DNA of 64,000 nucleotides from Solen grandis (GCA_021229015.1 CM037780.1:61747323-61811322), one strand, 5' to 3'; positions 23,543 to 35,872 are shown, counted from the stretch's first letter. Notes: generated by a model from the sequence alone, not told the origin. Numbers and translations: made by a program.

Positions 23543-25367
23543 CTTTAGTCACAGCAAGCTTTATAGAGAGTTCTGATGCAGGAGTTCCTTCAAGCATAAA
23601 GAAAAAATGACAGAATTATCACTGAATATTGTTTAGCCTTCCAAATGTTCCTTCCAAAACATTTCTTCATTTTGAAATCAAAAAAAATAAAATTATGAAT
23701 GTTTACAGGTAATCATCAATAGGCATATTCTACAACTTCATAGCGTGCTTCATGTTAAGGGATGGAGGTATGCAACTTAGGAATGACCTTCACGCCCGGT
23801 TATTAATGTCGCATCGCGTGAGAATCAAATATGTCACGTGATACTATTATTGCCACAGGTAGTTCACAGAGGACATGACTTAACGCTTGCTAACATCCTA
23901 CTAGGATAGAATTCTCAAGTGGCACTATCCTTGGGGTTACAGTGGCAGAATGTGTGCAGCATGACATGTTTCTTCCAAGTGATGGTTATTGGGCACAGAT
24001 CGCCGCAAACTTAACTTAGAATGCTTATTTTTACCCCCACCAGTTGTGAACCCCTGGACTCTCCACTAATGCATAGTGGATAATGCATAAATGTTCCATT
24101 TCTGCCACTTTCATCTAAATGTCCCATATACCCCCATCCCCCAAACACGAAAAAGTTGCCAAAATATTTACTATGTTCCTATCCACATTGTTTAATATAT
24201 TTCGCATATTATAATTTGATTAATATATTGTTCAATTGCTTCATAAAAAATCCTCAAAAATCATTAAGTCTATCTAGAACAACGCATTATGTGTATACCC
24301 ACAAATAATGTGATAATCTCAAGATAGGGCAATTTCCATACTTCAGGGATGTCGGTTTACATAGCATGGACTCATTAACATTACGTACATTGCAAATCAA
24401 CACATTTTAACTGATTTAGTGATACACAATTAATCTCTTAACGAGATTTTGATAATTAAAAACTCAACTTCATTAATTGTTTCCCCGATATTGTTTTATA
24501 AGTTATTAGCTGATTGATAGCTTTTCAGTAGCCGAATCTTAAATTCTAAGAGATAATTAAATAAACCTCCAGTACAGAGATGAAACTACTAACAAGGACC
24601 GAAAAGTAACAAAAGATTTGTTGTAATTGTATTGGGGTTTACCGTCGCTGCGATAGTATTTCAATCATATAGTGACGTCCAGCTAATTACAGGTGAAGGA
24701 AGACCCGAGTACACAGAGGTACCCGGGTAGAATCACCGACCTACTGCAAGCCAGCTGGAAGGCTTCCTCACATGAAAAATCCGAAGTCCCTACCGGGCTG
24801 AGAGATTTGTAGTCCACGACTGTAACCGCTCGGCCACTGCGGCCCCAGTAACAAAAGAAAGGATGATTACATTTGTGCAAAGTTTTACAAAACCCAGCTA
24901 AGGTTTCGGGACTTCCTAAAAATAGTAGTATTGCAATTTGGGTAGGATAGAAACGTTCAACGAAACACTTTTCTTTAATGTTTATGAAATAATTTGGGAA
25001 TACATGTATTGTCTACATGGTCACGTGACAGATAGAGTGCCTCCTATATGCAATCTCACGCCGCAGTCAAGTGAAGTAATATCACACCCAGTCACAATAT
25101 ACAAACACTGGGCTAAGCATAAATATGTATATTGAACGCCAAGCAAGTGCGATATTATATTATACTAGTATATATACTATAATATATTTATACTAATACT
25201 AGTATATGTACTATTACAATTTTGAGTTAAGTATGCCAAGACTTGGGTATCGAATCCACGTCCACCCGGTCACTCTAACCAGTATCCCACCGTGGCTGGC
25301 TATTTTATGAATTGGCATATATATTCTCGACATGCAAAGTAAAGTGAGAGAGAGAGAGAGAGAGATG

Positions 25368-25399
<32 letters not shown>

Positions 25400-25987
25400 T
25401 CAGACACAAAAACATTAAATTAGAAAGCCGTTTCCAGAGAGCAAGCGAAGAGTAATAAAACTAAGTACATACCTCTCCCAAATCCACCATCCGCTACTAC
25501 TGTATTTTATGCAATAAGAACATGTTTTGTACTTCCTGCACGATGTACTCTCCGAATAAACGTCACTAAAATGTGTAAATAGAATTTTGTTTGTTTGTTT
25601 ATTGGGAAAATGTGTAAATATAAATTTGGACACAAATTGATAAATATTTATTTTAAATGAAATGGTATTAAACAAAGACGAGCTCCGTTCTCAGAGGGTC
25701 TTACAAATACCGATGAACTGTTTCCCTGAGTTCAAGACCTTTAAGTCATTAATATATTGATTTTGTTTGAATAATACTAGCACAATTATTTGCACAAGCA
25801 CGCGCTTTTTATGCATTTAAAATTATATATGTTCGATATGTTCCATGTCATCATCTAACATTTAAGATGAACGATTGACTTTTTTACATTGACAAATATG
25901 CGACACATGCATTATATTTTAGATAATATCTAATCAGAATAAAATGTACTGTTATCACGTTTACGAATTTTAAAAAAGTACTCATAA

Positions 25988-26029
<42 letters not shown>

Positions 26030-26200
26030 ATTAAATTAACAAATGGATTAAGAAATCGAAATAAATCACTGAATCCAAACAAAATACATAACGTAATATA
26101 TAAAACGGAAAAATATAAATTTATGTTAAATAAATTAAACTAGTTACCAGACGCTGAGTAGCATTAAAGCAATCACGAAAGTTGTCACAAGCGACTTCAT
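23543..26200 (-). CDS. Secreted six-cysteine defensin-like peptide, copy 1 (three coding exons)
   Basis: Minus-strand model: exon 1 26148-26200, exon 2 25473-25565, exon 3 23543-23587 with stop TAA at 23545-23547. Splices are GT-AG (GTAACT, GTATGT and GTAAGT donors). Phases 2 and 2 join to a 62-residue precursor. Residues 1-17 (MKSLVTTFVIALMLLSV) form a typical signal peptide. The mature region carries C-X5-C-X2-C-X15-C-X7-C-C followed by Asp and stop, with a Gly-Trp-Trp in the long loop. Spacing resembles beta-defensin or big-defensin frameworks (C...C...C...C...CC), but the Cys2-Cys3 gap is shorter; homology is not shown. An antimicrobial role is inference; a toxin-like, hormone or protease-inhibitor role is possible. 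A SINE (24617-24846) and family V pieces lie in intron 2. Its paralogue is at 36146-38846. Evidence is exon conservation between copies, not expression. Confidence 0.8.
24617..24846 (-). repeat. SINE family G with 12-bp target-site duplication
   Basis: Minus-strand SINE with GGCCGCAGTGGCCGAG head (right end) and GACGGTAAACCCCAATAC tail (left end). It is flanked by AGTAACAAAAGA at 24605-24616 and 24847-24858. The B-box region is partly deleted near 24795-24810. It sits inside intron 2 of the peptide gene, and the paralogous intron lacks it. Confidence 0.88.
24990..25305 (-). repeat. SINE family V copy with tRNA-like head
   Basis: On the minus strand: head AGCCACGGTGGGATACTGGT (A-box-like, 25286-25305), B box GTGGATTCGATACC near 25245-25262, then the family V body (AATATCACACCCAGTCACAA at 25078 on plus). 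An AT-rich insertion (25150-25215) splits head and body. It lies in intron 2 of copy 1. Confidence 0.6.
25345..25400. repeat. (GA)n microsatellite
   Basis: GA tract with two short interruptions, inside intron 2 of the peptide gene. Confidence 0.9.
25987..26029. repeat. (ATTG)n microsatellite
   Basis: About ten uninterrupted tetranucleotide units in intron 1 of the peptide gene. Confidence 0.9.
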
Positions 26201-26248
26201 CTTCAGATGTGTTCAGATGTATATAAAATGTTCACCGTGGGTCTGTTC

Positions 26249-26256
26249 TTTTATAT
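26249..26256 (-). promoter_or_regulatory. TATA-box candidate for peptide gene copy 1
   Basis: ATATAAAA on the minus strand about 50 bases upstream of the start codon. The surrounding block, including the GGTGAACATTTTATATAC stretch and CACGG, has a diverged counterpart upstream of the paralogue (38860-38905), where the TATA-like sequence is weaker. The transcription start is not known. Confidence 0.5.
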
Positions 26257-26319
26257 GCGTAGACAATATTGAACGGAAATCAGCGGAAATCCACGAGTGC
26301 TTGTCGTATACCTATAATC

Positions 26320-27125
26320 TTATATGTATAATTATAATAATCTGAAATAGGGTCTTAATTGCATACACAGAAGGGGAAAAGAGAGGAAATCATGCGAATC
26401 TTTATCAGGTGAAACTATTATGCTGAAAAAGTGCACGTGCTGGAAATACGATATATGCCGAGTATCAGCGAAGCTTTTGGGAAAAGGTCCAATAGGGTGC
26501 ATATTGCTTATAATTGCCATCCTCTATTCAGCCAAACAGGGAGACTACCTGGTCTGAACTGATTGGCTAAGGCCTCGTGAATTACATATTTCTTTTGAAC
26601 GAATTCCTATACAGAAAATAACTTAAAGATGAATACATGGAATATAACAAAATATAATGAAAATACGGTTGCCTAGAGTAGAATATTGACTTACTCAACA
26701 ATATTGACAATACTCAACAGTCGGGAGACGTCATATGGCGTTTAAAAGATAGTAGAAAAAAATATTTAGCATGTTTTACAAAAAAAACTATTTCAGTTAC
26801 AATAGTGATCCCCAAAGATACATGAGTATCAACCAAACGTCCTTAGTTGATAATTTGAAACAAGGGATATGTATCCTTAAGGCTGTTAGTTATGCACAAC
26901 GAGCGCTGCACCTGACTTGACCATCTCCTTGTGAATAGCCACGCAGTTTGAAGAGAAAACACAGGTTTTGATATACTTATAATTTATAGTTTTCAATTTA
27001 AATATAGTTTACAGCTTTAATTAATATTAAGAAATATTTTTTTGCTGGTATTTGGATTTATTTTTATCCCATGTGGCTGATATGTCGAGGGTATAATAAG
27101 AAACAATACTCATGATTTATGTCGA
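26320..27125. other. No gene or named repeat recognised
   Basis: Upstream flank of peptide gene copy 1. AT-rich sequence without a supported exon. Confidence 0.4.
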
Positions 27126-27132
27126 CTGGCTG

Positions 27133-27370
27133 CTCAAACCAGTCTGGCTGCCTGAAACAGGTGACCGTTAACACTGGTTTAAATGTTTTCAAACCAGTCT
27201 TGCTGCCTGAAACAGGTGACCGTTAACACTGGTTTAAATGAATTTAAACCAGTCTTGCTGCCTGAAACAGGTGACCGTTAACACTGGTTTAAATGAATTT
27301 AAACCAGTCTTGCTGCCTGAAACAGGGGTTTAAATGATTTAAAATTTGCTGCCTGAAACAGGTGACCGTT
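27133..27370. repeat. 55-bp palindromic minisatellite, about 4.5 units
   Basis: CTGCCTGAAACAGGTGACCG recurs at 27148, 27203 and 27258, with partial copies at 27313 and 27349; the period is 55 bp. Each unit begins AAACCAGT and ends ACTGGTTT, so it can fold on itself; CCTGAAACAGG is an inner palindrome. Confidence 0.85.
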
Positions 27371-27739
27371 CATAGGCGTAGCCAGACTGAAAATATTTAT
27401 ACGCACACAGGGAAGGTATGGGGAGGGGTATATGGGGAGGAATTTTGTACAAAGCAACAGATTATATGATCAAGCATTTCAAGAGTGTTTTTCAAAGATG
27501 GGTTTGAAAGATATCGCTGGAGGTCTTTTTATAAGTGTGACAGAATAAATGCAATTTTCAATAGCTTTATATTAATAAACAAGTTAGGCGAGAGATCTAA
27601 ATTGAAATTTATTTCTGTACTCGAAATTGTAAGAGGAGGGTATATACATGTAGTAAGAGGAAGAGGTATAAAGAATGAATACAAAATAGATATAAGGTAA
27701 ATAGACAGCCGGCCAAGGTGGCCATTTTTATCTCAATAA

Positions 27740-28005
27740 GAAATATTTAGGGGTTATAACAGGTGCATTCATTTTTGAAAAGAAAAGAACACATGTTTAT
27801 GAACACACACATACACACAGATAGAAATACGTATAGAGATATACATAGATGGAAGGAAGTGTAGATAGATAGATCGATAAATTAGAATATAATAGATAGA
27901 TGATTGATGGATGGATGGACTTTAAAATTGAGAAGAATAACTGAATAGAAACTTATAAAATGTTTGGTTTTTATTCGATAAGAGAGAATAGAGAAAGGTT
28001 CAACT
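27740..28005. repeat. Low-complexity GATA/GATG/CACA-rich tract
   Basis: Includes CACACACATACACACAGATA and ATAGATAGATCG/GATGGATGGATGG microsatellite stretches. No gene. Confidence 0.5.
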
Positions 28006-28098
28006 CACAGTCCGTGTGTATCTATTAACGCATGTTTCGCCCTCCCGGCCTCCCGTGGTGGACGCATTAACAACTAGACCACCCGGATCGGTCAAAAA
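28006..28098 (-). repeat. tRNA-like SINE head fragment
   Basis: On the minus strand GGGTGGTCTAGTTGTTAATG followed by CGTCCACCACGGGAGGCCGG resembles a tRNA A-box half and anticodon arm. The B-box region is poor and no cloverleaf can be closed, so I treat it as a SINE head rather than a functional tRNA. Confidence 0.45.
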
Positions 28099-28668
28099 GT
28101 AGATTAACAGATCAAACTTCTAATAGAAATCAGTTTTATAATAATTGTCATTTCTGATCAATGTTGTTTACTGAAAACATACAACAATTTTTTTTTCTAT
28201 AATCAATGGATGAAAGCGAAATTAGGCTAAGTGCATATGTAAATATATGTAATTATCCTAGTTTCGCTCTCACTCATTGGTATAGAGACCTTTATTCCAT
28301 CAGTCATACTTAGCACTAAGTAATATTGAAATACATAGTCTTAAACTTGAATATTTTGTAAACAAGTAATGGAGAAAGCGTTTCTACCTCATTTAAGAAT
28401 TTAAGTATTACTTAGCGCTAAGTAGTTTACTGAAACCTTGTTATCTTCATGTATATATGACAAAGAAAGTGGGTTCTCATCCGCATGTGGTGTTACACTC
28501 AAAATAATGAGAAAGTATTTTAGGAGGAGGAGGCCAAATGCACTTTTTCGTTGAAACTTTAACATTACCATAAAAGAACACAATTAATATTATAAGCAAT
28601 GTTTCAATGTTTTAACCTCTCTTTGAAGAACAACTTGTTTCGAGGTCTAGCGTTATATATACCTACAG

Positions 28669-28922
28669 GGGGCCTCCGTAGTCGAGAAGGTAAAGTCGCT
28701 GACTTTAACACTCATTCAGGCCCTCACCGCGTGGGTTCGAATCCCGGCAGGGTCATTCGAATTTTCATGTGAGGAAGCCTTCCAGCTACTTGCGGTAGGT
28801 CGGTGGTTCTACCCGGAGGCCTCCGTGTATTTGGGGTCTTCCTCCACCTGTATTTAGCTGGACGGTGCAATATGACTGAAATACTGTCGAAGCGAAGGTA
28901 ATCTCAAATAGTCAGGTCATAA
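28669..28922 (+). repeat. SINE family G with 10-bp target-site duplication
   Basis: Head GGGGCCTCCGTAGTCGAGAA, B box GTGGGTTCGAATCCCGGC, body TGTGAGGAAGCCTTCCAGCT, tail CTCAAATAGTCAGGTC. Flanked by ATACCTACAG at 28659-28668 and 28923-28932. Confidence 0.88.
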
Positions 28923-28934
28923 ATACCTACAGTA

Positions 28935-29394
28935 TATTATAGCCGGTTTCACTGACAGTGCACTATATTACAATGGTGTTCACTCCGCCGATGACGCTTA
29001 AATAACATGCTTATTTTGACTTCCTAGCCTAAACTACAGCATATAAATGATTTTTTCAAATTGAATAAAATAAAAAATTATAACCCGTCAATAACTCAAA
29101 ACCGCCTATCCTTCCCCATCCTATGTAGGGCTGATTTAATTGTTTATGATTCAAAATAAATAAAACAATCGGGAACTTATTAAATTTACATTCCATATAT
29201 TGTTTTATTTCCAGGTACCGTATTGAATATTTCATTATTTCTGATATGATATACTATCATTTAGTATTTCTATTTTCTCAGACAGTGCATAATTAATCCT
29301 CGTCGAATACCCACGGCTGATCGATAGAACATCTATAGTTGACATGTAGTGAAACAGAATAAGTCGGGGGATTCAGACGGTGATAAATAATGTA
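28935..29394. other. No gene or named repeat recognised
   Basis: AT-rich sequence; no open frame or exon that I can support. Confidence 0.4.
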
Positions 29395-29630
29395 CAATAT
29401 TTGTTTGTTTGTTGGATTTAACGTCCCACCGACAGCATTTCAGTCATTTGGAGACGATGTCTACTTGATATAGATATAGTGCTGCCACACTGCAGTATCA
29501 CGCCGTAGACATGTGGCATGATACCACACCCAGTCACATTATCCTGACATAGGGTCAACCAGTCCTGCACCTACCCTTATATGCTGAGCGCCAAGCAAGG
29601 GAGCCATAACAGTACCATTTTTAATGTACA
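29395..29630 (-). repeat. SINE family V, 3' half
   Basis: Minus-strand tail ends in TGTCGGTGGGACGTTAAATC and CAACAAACAAAC (left edge). The body contains GTCAGGATAATGTGACTGGG and ACGGCGTGATACTGCAGTGT. This is the clearest 3' half of family V in the window; the tRNA head is missing on the right. Confidence 0.7.
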
Positions 29631-30189
29631 ATGTAAAAGATAACGCAAGTGCATTTGCGTACAATATAAAGTTTTGGTGCTTATTTAATCTTTCAAAACA
29701 ATTCTTAATATTTCCACGCGGCGTCAATATGGAATAGGTTTTAATGTTGGCCATGGAGCCGTATATTCGAAAAAAGGAGCAGATGTAATATGTTTGGAAA
29801 AAAAACAACAACAAAAAACACAAAAAACACCACTTTATGAATCAATTAATGTATTATTAAAAAGAAACTCGACACATTTAATGTATATCCGATGACTTCC
29901 CCAAAGTCGTAGGCCACGGGTTTTAAAACTTGGTTAACGGACCTTGCAAGCAACCTGATTCATTCAAGCTAAGAAAAAATGTTTTCGGAAGATGATTTGA
30001 GATTTTAAAACTTTCAGATTTAAGATACGTACCGTCAACTTGAATAATAAAACCGCAGTTAAATGATAAATATTACAGCACAAGACTAAAACAACAATTA
30101 ATTTTACTATATGTTCTATATAAGCATATATACAAATGCCAATTTCTGTAAGGGAAATTGACATCCAACTTACCCTCATTAGATATATC

Positions 30190-32295
30190 TAATCATTGAC
30201 AAGAGAAATAATTCTGTTTATTTTAAACATGGGGTCACCCGACTACTTTTTGACCTATTTAAGGCCAAATAACATACGCATGAATTTAGTGCACTGGTCG
30301 GCCATTTCACACCAATTTTCTCAAACATTCTCCTATCAGCAATGCTCACTTTTAAGGTTGTTGGGCAATAAGGCCTCCAAATTGGGCATTTTATGACTAT
30401 TTTAACTGTTCTATAGGATTTCATCCTTTATTGCATGTCTTTCAGTCAAAAATTCACCATACCTCAGCATTAAATAGGGTCACTATTTTCTGTGTAGGCA
30501 CATCCGGGTAACCAAGGGAAGGTAACTGTGGTCTTAGTCCTATTTAGTACAAAAAATTCAAAAAGGGTCTAAAAGTGATGCACAATGTATACTTAGCAAT
30601 GTATACAAATATTCTTTCATTTTATAAAAATAAGCATTTTATGTAGGATAGGTGTATACCCAAAATAACTACAGTTACAAATACAGTCTAGCTTGCATGA
30701 CCAACACTGAAATTTTTAACTTCTTTATTTATGGGAAATATTCAATGAAATAAAAAAAATGTGTGTTTTATCAACTAATATGCATTAGAAAATGTAAAAC
30801 AAATGAAAATAAAACATTATTCTTAACTCAATAAACTTGTTACTATTTTTAATAACATTTTGGATTTTTTAAATTGTTAAAAAACCTCAACAACAACAAT
30901 ATAAACCAAATTAAAAGCCTCACCCTATCAAAATTTGTTCATCTGAAAGAGTGACTATTCTACTATAAAAGACTGTGGAGATATCTTGTTATGAAACAGG
31001 CCACTGCAGGCACTTTAGGGGGTCTGGATGGCCAAATGCCAGATGGCCCCATCTCACCGGGGTAATACAAAACTACAAAGGGTGACATGCAGTTGTCATT
31101 GTATCTTTCATGTTTCATTAGCAGCATCCCTGGAAAATGTCTGCATTCTCTGGAGACCATTCTCAGTATATATAGGGCTGATTTTCACCAAAATCCTAAT
31201 AAAAATATCAACATTTAAGCAAAAAAAAAACAAAAACAAAAAAAAACGTTCATCAACACAATGAGAGGTGACATGGCTGCACACTTAAAAAAGGCCATAT
31301 TCCACAGAGCAAAGGCTTGAAACTGACTGACTCTTCATCTATGGACACCTACACGATACATACTGACTGACAGCAGAGAGGCCTTTGAGACTGAGGACCA
31401 ATCCGTAAGGCTAAGAAAGTCCACTCCTAAAACAGCACAGGCGCCTTCGGCTAACATGAACCCACATCTAGGCCTCTCATCAGAAATAGCAGAATGCAGC
31501 ATTTACTTTGGGCATAAGACTTGTGGAAGGTGAGATGACTTCCATGGGCTATGATGATGTATATTAAGGTCATAATCAAGAGTCAATCTGCTGTGATCCG
31601 CCAAATTGATTGGGCGGGAAGGAGAAAAAGCATCTCCTGCTTTGAAATGCACTAACTGCAACTACATCTCACATTAAAACACATCCATGACAAGCTGTAT
31701 CATAAGGTTCAAACTCCTAACCATGAGGCAAACACCCCAGCATGATCATGGACTGGCAGAAGGGTCAAATGATGCCTAAATGGGTGACAGGCGATGCTGG
31801 TACATATTAGCTAAAATGGACATTTGACCTCCAGCTAAGAGCAGCAAGCTGAGAGTAGCTGATAGAATAGGAAAGGCTATCCAGGACCTGAATGAGAAAT
31901 GGCTGCCAACCCAGTACACAGAGAAAATAAAATATAAATCATTTAAGGAGACAACAGAAAAAATAAGAAAACTAAATCCAAAAACATCATCGAGAGGAGA
32001 TAACCATTCCTATATACTAAAATAATTTATGAGTTATCTTCCTTTTGCTAAATAATATAAAAGAGCAAAATTAAGTTCTTAACAACACAATAAAGTGATG
32101 AATTCTAATGAACTGCATTCCTAGAGAAAAAATAAATGCTTTTTAAATAAATGGAAGCTCTTGCTTGCCCTTTATTTGAATGTTATTGTTTTCATAAGTG
32201 CCTGTAAATAAGATGCTGGAATGTGTCACAGGGTTTTTCATTATTGCAGTGAATGAGCCTTTTAATTGCATTTACCAGTCCACACGATGAAGAAA
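30190..32295. other. Unassigned stretch, no supported gene
   Basis: Ordinary AT-rich DNA with a more GC-balanced part (31420-31960) that reads like decayed transposon or lineage-specific repeat but shows no conserved domain in six frames. Short ORFs at 30963-31264 overlap on opposite strands and have no splice support. Confidence 0.35.
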
Positions 32296-32304
32296 TAATA
32301 TGGA

Positions 32305-33127
32305 ACCGTGAAAAGATACTATATACCAAATATCTTGCATTTCAAAATTATGTCGTCTGGATGCCATGGCAACCAAGTCCTTCATGGTCCAACCGATGGT
32401 TTCAAAAATAAAGATGTTTCGCTTTCCTTATATAGTTCCTTACCAAATCTAGGCGTGGCCCTGGGAGGGGCTCATGTAAACCCTGATGCAGATATTTGTT
32501 GATAGTGCTGATGCTATGTACCAAATATAAAATATGTAGGTCTGTATGCTTCTGAGAAAACACATTATAAAGTTATGCCTCCTGGTTACCATGGCAACCA
32601 AAGTTCTTCATGGAATTAAAAAAAAGAAAAAAAAAAGGAAGCAGCCTCAGACTAACGTAAGTATCATTTTATCTAAATTTAGTGAAAATCCACGGAGTGG
32701 TTTCGGAAGAGGAGATTTTTTAAGAATTCTATATTCTATATAGTTCTATACAAAAATCCGGGTGTTGTCCCAGGCGTTGCCAACTGTGACCCCAGGGCAC
32801 AATTTTGCACTGATGTTGAGGCACCACGAGCTGATGCTATATACCAAATATCAAATCTGTAAGTCTATATATTTCTGAGAAAAAGCATCTTAAAGATTAT
32901 CCCTTCTTGTTGCCATGGCAACCAGGGTTTTTCATGGAATTAAAAGAAAACAACAACAGGAATTTGCATAAGGCTATCATAAGTAATATTTGGGTAAAAT
33001 TTGATGAAAATCCATCTGGTAGTTTCAGAGGAGAAGATTGTTGTAATTGTTGACGTACGACGACGCAAAACGGACATTCAAGGGATCATAAAAGTTCACC
33101 CTGAGCTTTGCTCAGATGAGCTTACAA
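32305..33127 (+). mobile_element. Tandem-core element, family 1 right end, about 280-bp core x3
   Basis: Three diverged units contain TGCCATGGCAACCAAG-type palindromes (near 32362, 32586 and 32913) and TATACCAAATATC. The 3' end is a decayed version of the family end: GACGTACGACGACGCAAAAC, AAAAGTTCACCCTGAGC, then GCTCAGATGAGCT (33110-33122). The 5' end was not found. Confidence 0.65.
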
Positions 33128-33169
33128 GAAAGATATGTTTGCTTTTGTTCTTGTACTTTTTTTTGCTTA

Positions 33170-33690
33170 GATGTAACATCCTACTTACAGTAGTTCAGTC
33201 ATTTGGAGATTTTGTTTACGTGAGATAGTGCTGCCTCATTGCAAGGTTTTCATTTCATTCCACAGACAGTGGCATAATACCACAATTATATGGGTATTTG
33301 TGTGGTGTTACCATTATTACCTATTAAGGTCATTAAAGATTTTAAATAAATTGTGGCGATTGTTTTGCTTCTCTGTATCGTTCCACACACGCGCTTTGCA
33401 TACGATAGTACATGTATCATTGAAATATACGTATAAAATAACAAAGTGATCAACATGTACTATCAAAGTTGTCATTTATTTGCTACGTTTAAATGCCCAG
33501 ATCTAGAGTATCACATTGTAGACAAATGACATGCTCCAGATCCTAGTCATATTTCCTTCTCACAGGCCAAACAAGTCCTGGAACTACCATTGCAAACTCT
33601 ACCACACGCACGGAACTACAAGTAAACAACACTGGTATAAGGCGGTCAGGAGTCAAACTCACGACCACACGCTCCCGATGAGAACAATTT
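33170..33690 (-). repeat. SINE family V, interrupted copy
   Basis: Tail half at 33170-33300 (TAGTTCAGTCATTTGGAGATTTTG) and head half at 33490-33690 (AGAGTATCACATTGTAGACA...GTCAAACTCACGACC) are separated by about 190 bp of unrelated sequence, probably a later insertion. Confidence 0.5.
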
Positions 33691-34257
33691 AGCCTTCTGC
33701 AACTAGGACCAGTTCAAGAGTATCACATTAGTTTGAGAAGATATTTCACATGAAAATAATATTGTGCTTCCTCCCCGACCAAAAGCTGGTAGCCGAGTTT
33801 CCTTTCAATTCCACATTATAAGTGTATTTTCTATGTGTAAACCATAAACTGTTCTAGTGTTTAAATCAGTGATATTGCCGAACAAGAACATTTAATTACT
33901 TGAAAAGTTAGAACTTTCTCTTTTAGGAGCGTAGTATTTGACTACAAATGCCTGTGATTGGTTCACAACGTTATAATGTCATAGCGCGAACTGTCTGGAA
34001 TAAGGGTGCTAGATGACAAGTAATGTTAAAAAAATAATAAAAAAAGTCTAAGGTTATGGTTAGTCTATGGCCTTTGTCCTAGAGAGAGATGGAAAGCGGC
34101 AGAGGAAAACTGATCCTCTGCTTTATAAACGACAACTATTTGGCGTCTGCAGATTTTTTTTCTTGCCTAGTTCAGGATAAGAAAAGGATTCGGTGCATAG
34201 ACAAAACAAATGTCATACATATTTTCAAGAGACACCATCAGACATAATGGCATGATG

Positions 34258-34451
34258 CTATAGTATGGTGGCATATTTCTGCCAGCCATTTATCCGCTTA
34301 CCTATGTCGAAACTTCTATGAAAAATTGTCACATATTCAGTTATTAGAAAAATTTCAAGTTATCCACTTAGGTATCTCAGGTATCGCAACAAGACTAAAC
34401 TGTCTGTTAACTGGATAAGTGGCTGGCAAAAATATGCCACCATACTATATA
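34258..34451. mobile_element. MITE-like element with about 38-bp terminal inverted repeats
   Basis: The left end (34258-34295: CTATAGTATGGTGGCATATT then TCTGCCAGCCATTTATCC) matches the reverse complement of the right end (34412-34451) with about three differences and one 2-base indel. The interior is about 115 bp. The ends abut TA dinucleotides, as in Tc1/mariner-type insertions, but no transposase is present; family assignment is inference. Confidence 0.7.
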
Positions 34452-34727
34452 GATATACCATGCTACTTATATTTCATTTGGTAGGATTTCAAGTTTTGGT
34501 TATATATCAATAGGGGCGTTAAAAATGAAACGATTCCGAGTTATCATATATACAACGGCTAATAAGAAATATTATTGTGTATTTGATCAATATTTATTCT
34601 TCTTCTAAAATAAGCGAGTGGTATAGACTTCAATCTTCACGCGTCTATCCATGTGCTGAAAAATAGAAAATATCAAAGTTTTAAGTGAGATGACTGAAAG
34701 CTTCAAAGATTTCTACACTGAAATGTA

Positions 34728-34803
34728 ATATGATTATACACATATGTGTGTTATATATGATTATACACATATGTGTGTTATATATGATTATACACATATG
34801 TGT
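34728..34803. repeat. 27-bp tandem repeat x about 3
   Basis: ATGATTATACACATATGTGT plus GTTATAT repeated almost perfectly. It contains the palindrome ACACATATGTGT. Confidence 0.85.
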
Positions 34804-34917
34804 TACTTTATTTTGTTATTTCCATAGCTAGTCATGTTAATGTCCTGTAAAAGTTAAAACAAATAATCTTAATTGTGACCTTTCTTTTCTTATTTTAGCA
34901 CAACACTTACAGTTATA

Positions 34918-35165
34918 TGGGGCCTCCGTGGCCGAGGGGGTAAAGTCACTGACTTTAGCACCCACTCAGCCCCTCACCGCGTTGGTTCGAATCCCGGCAG
35001 GGCCATTCGGATTTTCATGTGAGGAAGCCTTCCAGCTGGCATGCGGTAGGTCGGTGGTTCTAATCGGGTACCTCTATGTACTCGGGGTCTTCCTCCACCT
35101 GTAATTAGCTGGACGTCGATATATGATTGAAATACTATCGCATCGACGGTAAACCCCAATACAAC
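34918..35165 (+). repeat. SINE family G
   Basis: Head GGGGCCTCCGTGGCCGAGGG, B box TTGGTTCGAATCCCGGC, body TGTGAGGAAGCCTTCCAGCT, tail CGACGGTAAACCCCAATACA (same tail type as 24617-24846). No clear target-site duplication found. Confidence 0.85.
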
Positions 35166-35834
35166 ATAAAACAACAACTTGATAGTTCGAACACTATCTT
35201 ACAAATTCTTATAACGGTAAAGAATACTTTAATCTTTGAAGACATATCCATATAAATATTTAAATACAAATGCAATGTTTATTATCAATAAAGCATACAG
35301 ATATACCTAATTTCAAGTTAGTATCAAATTGCTTCAGGCTCTCCGTTTTGTATGCGACAGACATATTTGAAGTTTTTAATGAATAATCGATATGGAATGG
35401 GAAGCTAAGTTCTGAAGGTGAATGACCCTTAATTAGTTTCTATCGATATATCAGTGTCATTTAATTAAATATTTCGAGACCGTGCATACACGAAGCTGAT
35501 GTAATATATTCATGTATCCTACGGATTTAAATGAGTAGATCTAATGACATCATCATTTTTTGAGCTATCAATTAAAATGTAACATTAGCGAAGTGTTGAA
35601 ATACGAGTTACAATATACAAAAGTTTCAAACCCTGGAACGTCTGACATGTCTGTCCACGTGACAGGAGTCTTATTTCATTTATGTTTCGCTTATAGAAAA
35701 ATATTTCCTAAGAAATACTGTTAGATATGAAGTTGTTGATTAATATAAATTAAGTAATGTACTTAAATAGTTCGTAAAGCAAGCAAGAACTTTGATATGC
35801 GTTTCCACCAAATTAAATTATTACTTAGTGATAC

Positions 35835-35872
35835 CAGGAGATATTCCAAAAATATGTTTGGAATATCTCCTG
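35835..35872. repeat. Perfect 16-bp-stem hairpin
   Basis: CAGGAGATATTCCAAA, six-base loop, then TTTGGAATATCTCCTG. The stem is perfect and no poly-T follows. It may be part of a repeat; function is unknown. Confidence 0.75.

Noticed and set aside
27133..27370. CRISPR-like array
   Set aside because: The repeats are contiguous with no unique spacers, and the context is eukaryotic.
30963..31264. Overlapping ORFs on opposite strands at 31 kb
   Set aside because: No splice sites or domain; both are short and compositionally ordinary.
34918..35165. Functional tRNA gene (tRNA-like heads at 964-1220, 28669, 34918, 54133, 60485)
   Set aside because: A and B boxes are recognisable, but the heads are followed by shared SINE bodies and do not close a full cloverleaf; target-site duplications show retroposition.
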